Assembly (NCBI GenBank): GCA_016758965.1
Contig: JAEPRB010000068.1
Span: 104,329-168,328 of the forward strand
Length of the DNA stretch: 64,000 bases
From: Circinella minor
Taxonomy: Eukaryota > Mucoromycota > Mucoromycetes > Mucorales > Lichtheimiaceae
Direction of reading: 5' to 3'
Shown: piece after piece, positions 40,901 through 54,096 of the stretch
How the letters are laid out: each line of letters opens with the position of its first letter
Numbering within the stretch: the first letter of the stretch is position 1
Position numbers and translations under genes: made by a program
The notes under the pieces: model-generated
Database searches by the model: none
What the model saw: only the letters and a program-made list of their open reading frames with translations
What the model was told of the DNA's origin: nothing

Positions 40901-43900
40901 GGCTGCTCACACTAATACTTGACGATGAGGTTGTTCCATCGTCATCATTTTCCTCATCATCACTTGAAGACGAAGAAGTACTATCCGAATCCGATGAATG
41001 AGTGATTCCAATAGGAATAATTCGATCTTTTCCCCGCATCAAACGTGCTGCTTTTCGTCTTGATTTCATTAATTTTCTTGGAATATAATCGGGTCGATAC
41101 ATATTGTAATCGATTCGTCTTCGAAGATGATTTCGATAACGTTGATTTGTACTTGCTTTTATTATTGATAGCTTATTTTTGTCGTTGTCATCATTATTGT
41201 CATCGTCATTCATATACGTAAATTTACCACCTTCAAGATATTTTGTATTATCAACACCGGCTATAAAACTGACGGGAGCAAAATCTCGTGGAACAAGATG
41301 TTGGTGTTCTGTTGTGTATTCTGACTTGGCCATAACCAAGGTAGGAGATCGACTGCTTTCTGGAGTCATGGTATATATTGATGTATCGAATGTGGCTGGA
41401 ACAGCAGTTGATGCACCGGCGTCACTCGATCCTACGACAGTAGCATCACTGGGCATTGGACTATCATTGCTGATGCCTGTAGCCATGGAGACAGGTTTTG
41501 CATCTTCAGTTCCTGCCGATTGTTGTTGTTGCTGTTGATAAACAGTAGATATATCAGGTATAGATGGTTGTTGTGATAAATTATCAACCATTGATACGTC
41601 TTCTTGTTTTATGATAGGTGGCGCAGATAAATCTAAATGAGTGTCTTCAGTGGTATGTTGAATAACATCCTCCATAGGTAATATAGAGGGTGCTGTACTG
41701 GTCAATTGTGCTGCTAATGTTGCATTATTATTATTGTTTGTTATTATTCTTTTCTTATTATCATCACCTGATGATTCAAAAAAATCGAAATCGGCTTCTG
41801 TCACATCGAAATCAAAGTCTCCAAGATCATTATCTAACCCATTATCCCAGTCTCGATGATTTGTTGAAAAGGTATCTATACCATAAGATAACCCAAAATC
41901 GTCCAAATTTCCTGCTTGTAACGGTTGTGGTAATTCTTGTGGTAATGCTGTTGATGATGCTGAACTATCTTCTTCCATAATCATTGGCTTTTGTCGTCCT
42001 TCAATGGTTGCAATATTATTCATGTTCGTAGGAACAGTGTTGTTATTCGTTTCATTATTATTATTATTGTTGTTGTCGGAATGCATCAAGGTTAAAGTAT
42101 CCTGCTGCTGGTGTGGCGCATCCGTCAATTCAGGAAGTTCTCTCGCGACTGAAGGATGAATGGAAAAATTATGAGCAATGAAATCTTGTAGAGAATCACC
42201 AGCATTCATCATTCTAATAGTTGACGTACTAGAGGTGATATTATTGGTCTTTGCAGGTTTTTCGTTATTGACGTCGTCATTGTTGTTGATTATCGTGGCC
42301 GTAGTTGTTTTATGCGTTGCATCATTTTCTGGTAGTATAAATGGACTGAGCGATGGCGTTCCTACCGTTTTTGCTGCCATGATTGGGCTAAGAGTAACAG
42401 GTTGCTCCATCATTCTTTGAAAAAATGTATGTTCAGGTGTTTCTGGTATGTTTGATGTTGTTTGACCAAATGCTTGTATAACATGGTGAAATATTTTTTT
42501 ATTATAATTCCAATAATTTATGCGGCATCCATCCATACTAGTGTTGCTATTGTCATTCATGATGATAACATCGTCGTCTTGTGGTATTTGCTGTTTATTG
42601 AAAAGATCAGACCAAGCCCACTGATCCCATTTTTTACCAATATCTTGAATCAACCCACGATTTTTCCCCAATATACCATTCATACCAGACACAATGGTGG
42701 GTGAATATCGAATACAAGTAGGTACGAAAACAAGTGTGGAAGGATATAGTACGGTTGCATTTGCTTTTGTACGAATAGCAACAAGCGATCCACCAGATGA
42801 TAATGACGCAATATTGAATAATGCTGACCATTCTTGAAATACTTTTTCTTGTGAATGTTCGGATATTTCAACCGGTGAAATAGTAATGTAAGCTTGCTCT
42901 CCTGTAGGACTAAGGATGACTAATTATATTAAGTATATTTTTTTTTTCATTTTAGTTTCTATGATTCCGCTTGCATTTTTTTTTCCTCACATGCTTTTTT
43001 TTTTTTTTTACCTTTTGTGCCTGGTCCATCAGAACTTTTTAATCGACGAAGTCGTAATTGTCGAGTATAAGGTCGAAAAACGAGATCTGTTCCAGTGATA
43101 TATGTATTATAAGCAATAGCAGCCGTTGTAGAAGAAGTATAATTTTCGGTAGTCAACAGATCATATTGGGAAGAATCATTGCATTCTGGCATAATGTAAA
43201 GTTCACCCAATGGGATGGCACCATAAGCTAATATGGATTTATGCATCACATTTCGTATAGATCGTATAAATAGCTTGTACTCCTCAAATACGGAAACTAA
43301 GCCTCGAGCTCGATTATTATTATTATTATTATTGTTAGTATTATTTGTCTTGCTGTTATTGTTGGTATTCGCTGATGTTGATGATGATGACTTTGCTGTA
43401 CTAAGACCATTGGTAATAGTTTCCCAGGTAAATGTTCCCATTTTCACTTCTATATATATATATAAATATGCATGTTTACATGCAAAAGTTAATTCATGTT
43501 TTTTTTGCATAATTTGGGAATTTTTTTTTTTTTTGTTATTTTTATTTTTGATAGAGCGATGATAATATTTACCTTCGAGCTGATTTAACATATCATTAGC
43601 ATCAATTCGACCTGTATGTCTTTCATCGAACCAAAATACCCATAATTCTAAATTCACTATATCATTATCATCATTATGCTTGTTATTATTATTCTTTGGT
43701 GTTGTTGGGACAGCACGCCAAGTACACGGAATATTGAGATCACAAAGTTCATAAAAAGCTTGAATTAATACATTGACTTTTGTTGTTGTTGTTGTTGTTG
43801 TTCCGGAAGTGTCATGGTCATGTCTTTTTAATGAATCTAAAAGTGTTGATCGTTCGCAAACGTCAGTGTATGCCCGATATCTAATTTGTGATACACCATT

Positions 43901-44082
43901 CTGGAAGATAAAAATAAAATAAAATTAAAAAGGACGATTATTAGAAATTATGTCAACAGATCTTGTATTATTTTTTCATTGCGCAGTGGTGATATTGGTA
44001 CTACTACGATTTATAACCAAGTTGAAAAAAAAAAAGAACTTACGACAACTAATATATTGGTTAAACTTGACTCAGTCACCAT
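37954..44082 (-). CDS. MED13: Mediator complex subunit 13 (CDK8 kinase module)
   Basis: MED13 links the Cdk8-cyclin C-Med12 kinase module to core Mediator in the nucleus. Nine exons (44082-44044, 43900-43573, 43449-43012, 42901-40538, 40460-40290, 40178-39819, 39733-39360, 39251-38861, 38756-37954) join in frame to 1755 residues. The N-terminal domain shows VNVLIQAFYELCDLNIPCTW and LELWVFWFDERHTG. The central part, mostly in a 2.4-kb exon, is disordered, with Asn, Asp and Ser runs, and includes WAWSDLF. The MID/PIWI-like C-terminal half shows PPEIVVGRQNDWVQGSTTMI, LGAALGRAGIIANDRGISNI, and HMAYSFSLDRRWMVIVWSDH followed by RGELLEF, a MED13 hallmark. It ends LPTHIALVERLCRILLVVGS, like other family members. 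The ATG in exon 1 (13 codons) is the least certain part of the model. Confidence 0.92.
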
Positions 44083-44585
44083 AGCTATGTATGAGCGAAG
44101 GAGAAAGAGAAAAGGACGGGGTTATATGTATATATTTATTGTAATTATTATTATTTTAGTTTTCGTGTTATATGTAGTTGGTTTTGAGGGTATTTTTTTT
44201 AAAAAAAAAACCTTCCTTTTCAAAGAGAGAGAGGGAGCGGAGGATCTGATATACAAAAATAAAAATAAATAAATAATATCCACAACGCGTTCGTTATATG
44301 CGGAGCCCACTGAACAAATATATAAAAGCTTTCCTTTTTATTTTTGACGAAAGAATGATGATAAAAGTCACACAATTTATATAAATAATGCTGTCAATTA
44401 AAGACTTTTTTTTTTGTGATATATAAAGTAATATATTATTTAATGAATTTACCAAACTAATGGTTTTATAAATTCATCACGTAATCAAGCTGGAAGCAAG
44501 GGTCTAATTTTCTGTACTACGGTTAAAACCTTATGTACAAATGTGATATACACTTTACGACTTTAGGTATTATACTGTTCACATG

Positions 44586-44616
<31 letters not shown>

Positions 44617-45150
44617 TGTGTATGTGTAATTTATAAAATTGAATATAGTTTTATTTTATTTTTTTATATTTGCATAAAATTAATATATAAGATCACTAAA
44701 GGGTTTATTATATTATTGTTTCGACGCCAATTTGCTTCTCTGCCCTGAGGTATCTGTATATGAAGAAACCAGAGTGCATTAAGATATACCATGCAAATCG
44801 TTCATAATGATTATTTGTGCTCGGAAAGTGTAGTTGAAGGGGAGCATTTGGATTGGATGATGTGATTGATGGAGGGTGAGATTTTAAATAATAATATTTT
44901 GAGCAGGCAGTATAAAATGATATGATATCATATTAAATTTACTATTAGTCTATTTTTGATCTAAATAATGAAAAACTTTTCAAGAAAAAGAGTACTGCAA
45001 GATTCATTTAACGTAATTGTTATGTGACACAAACAACCATTTTATCAAAATTATTCCTTTCATATTAACAGTATTGTCAAGATTATAAATTGTCTAGATT
45101 CTATCTAAACCATGTTTTTTTTTAAAAAAATATATATAAATGGTATCGAG

Positions 45151-45682
45151 TACAGAGAAGCCCCGTTAATTTCATCCATGTTTAATTTCAACCCCCGTTA
45201 ATTTACTGGTTTTTGCCAGGAATAGTTGCAAAACATAGTATCAACTTTCACATCCCCTTTATTTTCACTTTCACAATGATTTTGAAGGCTTGAAATTAAG
45301 CGATCCTCCAACACATGACTTGAGAAAGGCTCTTATTAGTTTTCTGCGATAAAGAAGCTACACAAAGTAGCTTGTTTCAAAGACAGCAACTGTCCGAATC
45401 TAGTTGAGAACCAAAGGGACTATGATAGCTCTACTTCAGTACCAACATTGATTGTATTTATGGTCCTCACATACTTTTTCTTTAGTGATTACTCTTGCTA
45501 TATAATATGAACCATATTACACGGCCACTTATATATATATTGCTTTATTTACTATTAATTTTTTCTGTCAAACTTTTTACCCGTATTTGCTTCCAACATG
45601 GTGCCTCGATAATTTCATTCCACCGTTAATTTCACAAAATAGCCAGGAATGAAGTATATGAAATTAACGGGGCTCTTCTGTA
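45151..45682. mobile_element. TA-flanked MITE with 23-bp terminal inverted repeats
   Basis: A 528-bp unit (45153-45680) is flanked by TA. Its ends are nearly perfect inverted repeats: left TACAGAGAAGCCCCGTTAAT(TTC), right complement TACAGAAGAGCCCCGTTAAT(TTC), differing only in two adjacent bases out of 23. The subterminal motif CCGTTAATTT recurs at about 45199-45208 and 45621-45630. It shares the CAG end and GCCCCG block with the element at 3086-3264. TA target and CAG...CTG ends indicate a Tc1/mariner-pogo type nonautonomous element. No transposase fragment was seen inside. Confidence 0.75.
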
Positions 45683-46203
45683 TTAACATTTATAGATCCA
45701 CCACTACTGCCATCGCCGACAAGAGCATCCACAAATGTACACTACTCACTACTTCAGCAAAAAAAAAATCAATTCATAACAACATTTTTATTTATTCTAA
45801 TAAATAATGCACCTCTTCTTTGTTCTCAAAAAATAATCATATAATTTGATTAACGAGAATAACTACGAGAAGGTGGAAGATTAGCTATTCTTATAAAGTA
45901 TGTATTTGATTTCTCCATAACCCAACACATCAGTGTAGGTGCTACCAACTTTCTGGATCAATGCATGTGCTAAGACTTCTTTACGCAAGAGAAAGGTTGT
46001 ACTATACCATTGGAAAAGCTAAAATAGGTATGTGCAGTAAAGTCCAGAACGCGAACTACTAAACAAATACTTGCCTCGCGTCACCATGAAGATCCCGAAA
46101 CGGCCGAACAGTGTCCATACAAATTTAAAACAATAACAATAAAAATGTTTTAATAGTAAAATATTATTATTTTTTACTTGACGTTCATTCCAGACACATA
46201 CAC

Positions 46204-46206
<3 letters not shown>

Positions 46207-46261
<55 letters not shown>
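46207..46261. repeat. CT/GA dinucleotide microsatellite
   Basis: About 27 uninterrupted CT units. The left flank TTCATTCCAGACACATA (46184-46200) is nearly the same as the flank of the CT tract inside the ARL1 gene (TTCATCCCAGACACAT, 51319-51334), suggesting that both are copies of a dispersed sequence. Confidence 0.85.
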
Positions 46262-46268
<7 letters not shown>

Positions 46269-49200
46269 AGCTTTAAATAAAGAGCTTGCCTTTTTGCTAA
46301 TAAAACTAAAGGTTACGTTGGTGCCACTTGACAAAAAAAAAACTCTCACACGCGAAGTACGTCGAAATAGAGATGTGAAAATTGTTAAACAAAAGATAAT
46401 AAACCACTTCTAACCTCGTAACCATAGCAATCAGTTAGGTTTACATTGAGGGACACAAGTTAAAAGTTCAAGGAGCTAGATCTTACAATGCAGTGGTTTA
46501 CCCAGTTAAGTTGCAGAATTAACTACATAAGCTACGGAAAAAAAAAAGGTATGTCTTTTGTAGTTTGTGTGCTTGCGCGATTTCGAATCCCCCATCCAGC
46601 ATCGCACACATCCAAAAGTCCAAGGGGTGATCCATCCCAAGCTCTAGCAAGAGCAACGCTATTAGAAATGTCATCCCTTTGTTCCGATCCGGTGAACTCC
46701 ATTCGTCCAGGAATGTTGAATTCTGAAGCGCTCTGATAAAGTCAGAAAACAAACTTTATCCCCTCCACATTCAAGGACTTCACCCACGCACCTGGGGTAC
46801 ATTGCTTTCAAGAACAATAGCCAGTTTAGCATGCACAATTAGGAGAATAAAATAAAAGAGCAACAATATCACAAGTGGCAATGATGAAGTCGTGAGTTCC
46901 GTCAAATTCCTTTGGACACCTAAAGCCTGGAAGAAGAAAAGAGAAAAGAACTTTAACACGCTGCGGGTGTTTTTTAATATCCTCCCAACCCAGCAAAACT
47001 TATTTAGTTATGAATATCACAGTCAGTCATTATAAACTTCTCTAATGATAGATAAACACATATTTAATAGAAGAGTGAATTGACTTTCCTAGCGATGATT
47101 CAAAACTTTTACATACGCATGAAAACCTGCCAGGAATTTTTTCGTTACCGTATGGTCATGGTCCCATATTGAATATACTACTTTAAAACCTTTGATACAA
47201 AGAATAAGAGAGAAAATATATTTATTAATATTATATCCTATTTATACTACTTTACTAAAGAAAAAAATCTTACTATTTATAAAGTGATTAGTTTTATTTG
47301 CTGCAAAAAAAAAATCCTCTTTTCAACTGCGGTCCAATTAATAATTGGTAGTAGCCACGTACATAGGTTGTTAGTAAATAGAATTTAGTTTAAATAGATC
47401 TTTCTTACTGCTCATCTATCAGGGTAAAGTCAATTATATTGACAGGCATTAATTTCGAAGATTAGTAACAACACCATGTAACTATAAAAACAATGCACAT
47501 GTATCAATATCAACATAATTAATACAATGTCATAGCAACAATAGTAACCACAACGGAATAGATAATGAGACCTGGATTACATAACGACTTAAAAAATTTA
47601 AAAAGGATATGAGAAAAGACTATTAAAGAACTCGACAAACCCTCTAAAAAGTAGCGATTAGCTATAAAATCTAACATATTTATCATCGACTGATGGATAT
47701 ATAGAATGTAGTACCGCTACATGTTTTTTTTAAGTAGTTTGAGTTTCAATAATTAGTACTTTTGAGGCATCTTTCGTGGTTGTGGGATTTTCGGGTATGA
47801 ATCGCCACTGATTATCTTCTTGCAGCCATATATGGGAAACCATTGTCTTCAAGATAATTGATCAAGTAATAACAGCCTAACTAACATCTAATAATTATGA
47901 AAGTACTTGTAATGAATGATAAATGTTCTCGACAAAAATGAAATACGATGTACTGTAGGTAGGCAGTGGTGAGCATCGAACTATACTCCAAGTGAAAGAT
48001 CACTCTTATAAAATAGTCAAAAGAGAGCATTGTGTAATTCTTTGAGATTTGGTATATGTTTTTCCATTATGTGGATGATGTGGGCTTGATTGGTATTTTC
48101 ATATTAATGAATAATTAGATAGTAGCTTCCTTTTGATCAGACTACTATTCTCGAAAAAGCAATATAACTGTAATTGGCTCCAGTTATCTTGGGCGTAGTA
48201 TTAGATGCTATTTCTTTTTTTTCTTTGGAATTGGATTATGTGTCTTGTCATCGTGTGTTATGCGTGAGCATGACAATGAGTAATCTCAAAATAAACCACG
48301 GATATCGTGGATACAAAATACTTTACCTATCTTTAAATTTAAAAGCTTGTGAATTTTATTCAACGAGAATCTGGTAAAATTAAAAGGTTATAGATCAAAT
48401 GTAAGTTTATAACAAGAAAAAAAAGGATTGTCTAACACCACATACCATTGATTTTATGAGGCATGTTAATATCGAACGCTCGCTAAGAATGGATGACATG
48501 AATGGGACATATCTTTCTAAAAAAAAACTGCATTCTTGGAAAGCATGAGCTGCCAAATAATGAAGGATAGACCGCCAAAGTAAAAAATGTTTGAAAACCG
48601 AACCCATACAGTTACGTATTCTGTTTTTTTCCTAGATTATTTGCAGTTAAACAGTAAAACTGATATTGCGTTGTCTTGGGGATAACGTTTTGCGCCAAGG
48701 TTTGTGCAATTTTCTGTTATCCATTTTTTTTTTTTTTAGTTTATTGAAAAGTTACTAACAAAACAAAATAAAAAGCTTATTCTTAAAGAGCATCGGCAGA
48801 GGTTAAGCAGAGAACAAATGTCGGCGCAAAAAATAAGAATGGAAAATCGCTGACACAAATTTATTCGTCAGGTAACGCAAATAATTTGGAAAAAAGTCAA
48901 AATATCAAATACAGATCAAGTGCCCAGATCAAAAATGAAATTCATCTAAAAACACTGTCAGGTGATCTATGCGGCGACTTAAGGTTTTCCTTTCCAATAC
49001 CAACTGAAAAATCAGTGCTTTACTTAGTTCAAAAATACAGTAAAAGGTGCATCTAAACTATTGGTTAAACTTTATTATAATATTTTTTGATTATCAAAAA
49101 ATGACACACGTCATTATTGTGCAAATCACCAGTTTTTCATAGATCGGCAACATTACACATACGTCATTTACATAGCCAAAAAGATTACGCAAGCTGCATA

Positions 49201-50838
49201 CCTTAACTTTGTCTATAAATAGACAAACCTTCCCTTTCACTTGCGTTTCGGCCGATTATATTAAATATTTTATCCAATGACATTTTGTTAATGTTGATCT
49301 CCATCTGCTGTATTATTATTTTAGAGTTTTTTTTTTTTTTTTGAGGGGAAGTAAAGCTTTGATTTTTTTGTCTACTAAATTAAAATACTATCTGTCTTTT
49401 GATTCAAATGATTCTATTCCTTAAATACAAAACTACCAAATTATATAGCGGAATATGATATAGAATCGTACTAATGTACGATTCAGGCGATATGTTAGAA
49501 TGATGGTTAGAATGTCTATCTTCACATGACCATAGAAATTTTCTCTTCAATTTTGTCGCTGATTGTTGGGATCTGTTGTGCAACAAACAAACAAAAAAAA
49601 AAAGGGAGACAATTATACCGATCATTTTGGTTTTCAAAGATGAGTAAAAATTTGTATTTTTACTAGTTTAGATATACAAATATGTAAGTATAAAGTATAA
49701 GTTTGAATAGTTATGAAAAGAAGAATTATATTAATCAATTAAAGAAGTATACTGTATCAAGCGAGTGAAAAATAGCAAGAATAAAGCAGCTAAGCCCTTA
49801 TTACTGGTAAGCATACAATCTGATTATTGTACGCCCAGAAACATAGCTGTGTTCTAATTTCACATAAATAAATATGTCTCTTTCAAACAACCTTTTAACT
49901 TTTTTGTTCTTGATTCGTTTATTCTTTTCATTTATCTCGAGTTGAGGTACGATTATTGAGAGCAATAAAAAAAACTTCTTTATATATATATTTGTGTGAA
50001 AAAAGAAGTAAAAATCATTATCTTAATATCATAACCTTACGGCTATTAAAGGCGAGTTGGGTATATATATTTATAGAAAGAACCTGAAATAAGTCATGAC
50101 TAGGTCCTATCATTCGTTCTTACTCCTAGAGTTATGAAACAATAGTAACTTGGATATTCCCTTTCTGCTTTTCTTTATTACCTTTACTACGTCCTGAAGC
50201 AGAAAGGAGCATCAACCGGCTGGGCGGTCGCTGTTTGTGTTTCAAAGTAATTGATCGTTTATTGTTATTATTACATATATATATATATAAAAGTGTCTTG
50301 TAAATCTATCATATACTTAAAACCCTCTGTTTAATTTTTATTTATTTATATAGTATACAAAAAAAAGCAATGATCGACTAGACTTGAACTTGTTCTTCTT
50401 TCCATATTCCTTCCCCCTTCCCTCTCTGAACTTTTTTGTTTTTCAATTAAAGTATGGTACAAATAATAATGATAAGAAAAAAAGATTAGTAGATATATAG
50501 TTACAGTATATATTGAAAAAAAATGTCTACAACGAGAGAATGTATATTGAGAAAGAGAGGTGGAAAAAAAATAGTTGTGTATACGATTAATGGGTGATCT
50601 GAATATGTGTGTGTGTGTGTGTGTGTGTACGTTTTTAAACTTGTGTAGATGTCATATATATATATATATACATATGAATATATATATTAGTAACGTGTTG
50701 CTTAATGTTGTGTGTTCGTGAATGCGCGCTCGTTTCGTGTATGTATGTGGCGTATATGTAATGTTGTTATAAGAAAAAAGCCGTAATAATAGTGAAGATT
50801 AGAATAGTAGAAAAAGCTAAAAGCTAGATAGACGGTGT

Positions 50839-51331
50839 CTATTGTTTATTTTCTTGGATAATATTGACCAACCTATTAAATTTGGATAATATAGATTTCA
50901 GAGTTAGTAAATTGGTATCTATATATGAAATTAAACCAAGCCTTTTTTTTTCTATCTTCCTTTCTTTAATGATATATATATTATCTTACCAATCCAAACC
51001 ATCAGTCAAACCTTCACCCTTGATCGCACTTGTTTTATAAATGGAATATTGTCTATTTTTCAAAGTTGAAAGACCTAATGCATCAGCTACCTCTGCAGCT
51101 GACAATGCACCTTCCATATCTTGCTTATTAGCAAATACAAGTAATGCTGCATCCTTCAATTCCTCTTCTTCCAACATGGCATGAAGTTCTTCTTTAGATG
51201 TTTGCATACGATCCTTATCCACACTATCAACAACATAAATCACTGCATCGGTGTTTGCATAATAACATCGCCAATAAGGTCTATAAAATAAATATATATT
51301 GTTATTAGCGTAATCTTATTCATCCCAGACA

Positions 51332-51396
<65 letters not shown>

Positions 51397-52087
51397 ATTG
51401 ATATATATATATAATTGAAATAGAGAAACCATCACCATTATCACGCCATTCCACTTTGGTTCAAAACCCTTATTACTTACCTTATGCTTGTTTGACCACC
51501 AAGATCCCATACTTGGAACTTGATATTCTTATAAGAGACTGTTTCTACATTGAAACCAATAGCTACAATAATAATACTGTTATAAGTTTTCATGTGTATT
51601 AAGATATATATAAAGAGGAGAAGGCCAGCGTGAGGTAGAAGAAGAAAAAATAGATTAGTTAATTTAATTTGAATTTACTTACTAGGAATGGTTGTAACAA
51701 CTTCACCAATCTAATATTTATGGTAAAATAAATATAATCAGAACTTGTTTTCAACTGAAACAAAAATAAAATAAAATGAACCAATGTATTAAATTACTTA
51801 TTATTGTTTTTTTACCTGAAGTCGATATAAAATAGTTGTTTTACCAGCTCCATCAAGGCCAAGAATCAATATCCGGACTTCTTTTTCACCCCACAATCGT
51901 CCTAATATTTTACTAAATAAAGCGCCTATAATTATTCACGACCCATGATGCCGGTTTTTTTTTTTTTTTTTTTTGTTCAGTTATATGTTTTTATTATTCA
52001 TGAATATCTAATGGCCTATATAAAAACCAAACAAACAAACAAAAAACTACATTGCTAAAGAAATTATCTCGTTTAAAACTTACCCAT
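50839..52087 (-). CDS. ARL1: ARF-like small GTPase ARL1
   Basis: ARL1 is a myristoylated GTPase of the trans-Golgi that recruits GRIP-domain golgins. Six exons (52087-52084, 51925-51816, 51710-51683, 51562-51481, 51280-50990, 50872-50839) join in frame to 182 residues, against 181 for human ARL1. The first exon contributes only ATGG; joined to the next exon it gives [20 protein letters not shown] with the myristoylation Gly2. The G motifs are GLDGAGKT (24-31), switch I TTIPTIGFNVET, switch [23 protein letters not shown] and the SAIKG region. [20 protein letters not shown] and the [12 protein letters not shown] region favour ARL1 over ARF1. The protein ends [14 protein letters not shown] microsatellite lies in intron 4. 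Without the 4-nt exon the reading frame has no suitable start Met. Confidence 0.96.
51334..51396. repeat. CT then CTTT microsatellite inside ARL1 intron 4
   Basis: About 24 CT units followed by four CTTT units lie within the 200-nt intron at 51281-51480 of the leftward ARL1 gene. On the transcribed strand this is a GA-rich run, so it is not the polypyrimidine tract of the intron. Its flank resembles that of the CT tract at 46207-46261. Confidence 0.85.
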
Positions 52088-53949
52088 TTAGAAATAATAA
52101 TAAAAAATATGTAGAAAAAAAAAAAAAGAAACGAGAGCAGTTCGTCACGAATAGAAAAATGTATGGTGTTACTTGGTTACTTTTTCGAGTTCAGCATGCA
52201 AATAAAAAAGATTCATATTCATTCCGCTCTTCCAAACTAGGACGCTCAAAAAAAAAAATGGAGCATTATTTTACGTTATATATAGCCTGCCCCAAATAAT
52301 GGATTATATAATAAGGAAGAAAACAACAATAAGGAAAAAAAAAACAGGGTCTCTTTTTTCATTTTATTTACAAAGATGGTAATAATTATTCAAAACAATA
52401 ATAATAACAATAAACAATTTAATTATAAAGATTTCTCCATTCTAAGATGTATATAAAGTGTGTACGTAAATTAATTATTATTATTATTAATGATAATTGT
52501 AATCATGTATCATTCCGTATATCTTCTTTACAATTTGTCCAGGTTATCAATATATTCATTATATATAATGTAAACATATGATTTAAGTTTGACATAAAAA
52601 TAACTTTATACTTATTGATGTTGGTGAGATGCACACATGTTCCACATACTAGATTATTTGATGCTATATACTATGGTATACATATACTATTATATCACAC
52701 ATATGCATAACGGACAATAACAAGCATTGTTGTAGAACCCATGGAATACTTTATTCTTGTTTAATCAACTCGAACTGGTTACATGGTTACTATAATTTAT
52801 AGTGTGTACAATATAAACGAAAAAAAAAAGAAATACTATATATATATATATATATAGAGTTAAGGAGGAGGAATTTGAGTATATACAATAGTATATTGCT
52901 CAATACGTACACAGCTAGTTACATTGTATCATATATGTAAATTTTTATAAATATCTTACTTATTGTGAAGAAAGAAATATTATATATATATATATATATA
53001 TTGTCATTCATTCATTCATACATTCATTCATTAAAAAGAACTTATCAAAAAAGTATGTCTTGGAGGGTGCTACGTACAGTAATATGATTTTTTTTTCTAT
53101 AATGCACGATAAAAACCTTTTCTTTTTTTTTTTTTTTGGAAATCAAACAAAATAAAATAAAAATACAATATATGTATTATGAATACGTAACGTTATTAAA
53201 AGTATAGCTTGGGTACTGTATATTGTATTATTATTCGTAAATATATAAATGTGTGTATTACGTATAATAATGTAGTATAGGTAGCATATTAATTAAAAAA
53301 AATATTTTCATATATACGTAATCGATGTCGTTATTATATAAAAAAATTTTTGTTATGCATAAAAAAACATTGCAGCTGTGTCAAATGTATATATAAACAC
53401 TTTATCTACTTTATCTATAAATAATAATATCAAGTGACGTATAACATAACTTGTTTTTTTTTTTTGCCTTCTTAAAATTCCTACCTTCTCTCCCCCAATC
53501 AACTTCTACTCTCTATCTCTCTCTCTCTCTCTTTTTTCTCTCTGTTCCCCCAAACTTCACATGGTCAATAACTTGAAATATTTATGTATATATGTAATTA
53601 GAGGAGGAAAGAGCGAGAGATATCAATTTATGACATATCTCATTTATTATGATTATAATAACTATTATGTTATTATTATATTATTATTAAGATTATTATT
53701 ATTATTATCAATATTATTATCAATTGATGATGTTTTTGCTTGTTTTTTGTGAATAGAATGAAGAAGAACTAAAGTAAACAGGATATATATATATATATAT
53801 ATAATATTGTAAACAAAGAATTTTTAATCCTTTGTGGAGTTTTTTTTGTCTTTTTTTTTTTGATTTTTGATTTTTGATTTTTTTGATTTTTGTGAATAAT
53901 TATTAATAGTAAAAAAAAAAATGAAAGAAAGAAAAAAAAAATGGTATTT
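52088..53949. other. Gene-free region between leftward genes
   Basis: These 1.9 kb hold the ARL1 promoter/leader on the left and the 3' end of the zinc-finger gene on the right. They contain several TA microsatellites (about 52838-52856, 52981-53001, 53783-53803), TTA runs near 53660-53720 and a TTTTTGA repeat near 53857-53890. No gene was seen. Confidence 0.5.
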
Positions 53950-54063
53950 TCAATAGCCTCTTGCAACGCCGCCTGGATGATGCCAATCAGAAATAAATGT
54001 TTGTTGTTGCAAAGAAGATGAATCATTACGATTATGACTGATGTTATTATTATTTGTATTTGA

Positions 54064-54096
<33 letters not shown>

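Larger units (their letters stand above)
44083..50838. other. Large gene-poor region with a MITE and microsatellites
   Basis: In these 6.8 kb no intact gene could be supported. The content includes an AT microsatellite (about 44586-44612), a 528-bp TA-flanked MITE at 45151-45682, a long CT microsatellite at 46207-46261, a GT microsatellite at about 50607-50627, and AT runs near 50656-50672. A higher-complexity island at 46480-46950 and frames at 48400-48610 look more protein- or RNA-like than the surroundings but match nothing I recognise. Confidence 0.5.

Noticed and set aside
46019..46264. Reverse frame starting with Glu-Arg repeats
   Set aside because: The Glu-Arg run is a translation of the CT/GA microsatellite and the remainder has no motif.
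46891..46912. GTTCCGTCAAATTCCTTTGG resembles part of an antisense 18S rRNA universal region
   Set aside because: Only about 15 bases match, with an inserted A, and none of the neighbouring conserved 18S sequence is present on either side.
51926..51946. Start of ARL1 at ATGGGTCGTGAATAA just upstream of exon 2
   Set aside because: That ATG meets an in-frame stop after four codons, and an intron from it to the acceptor would be under 20 nt; the ATGG exon at 52084-52087 gives the family N-terminus.
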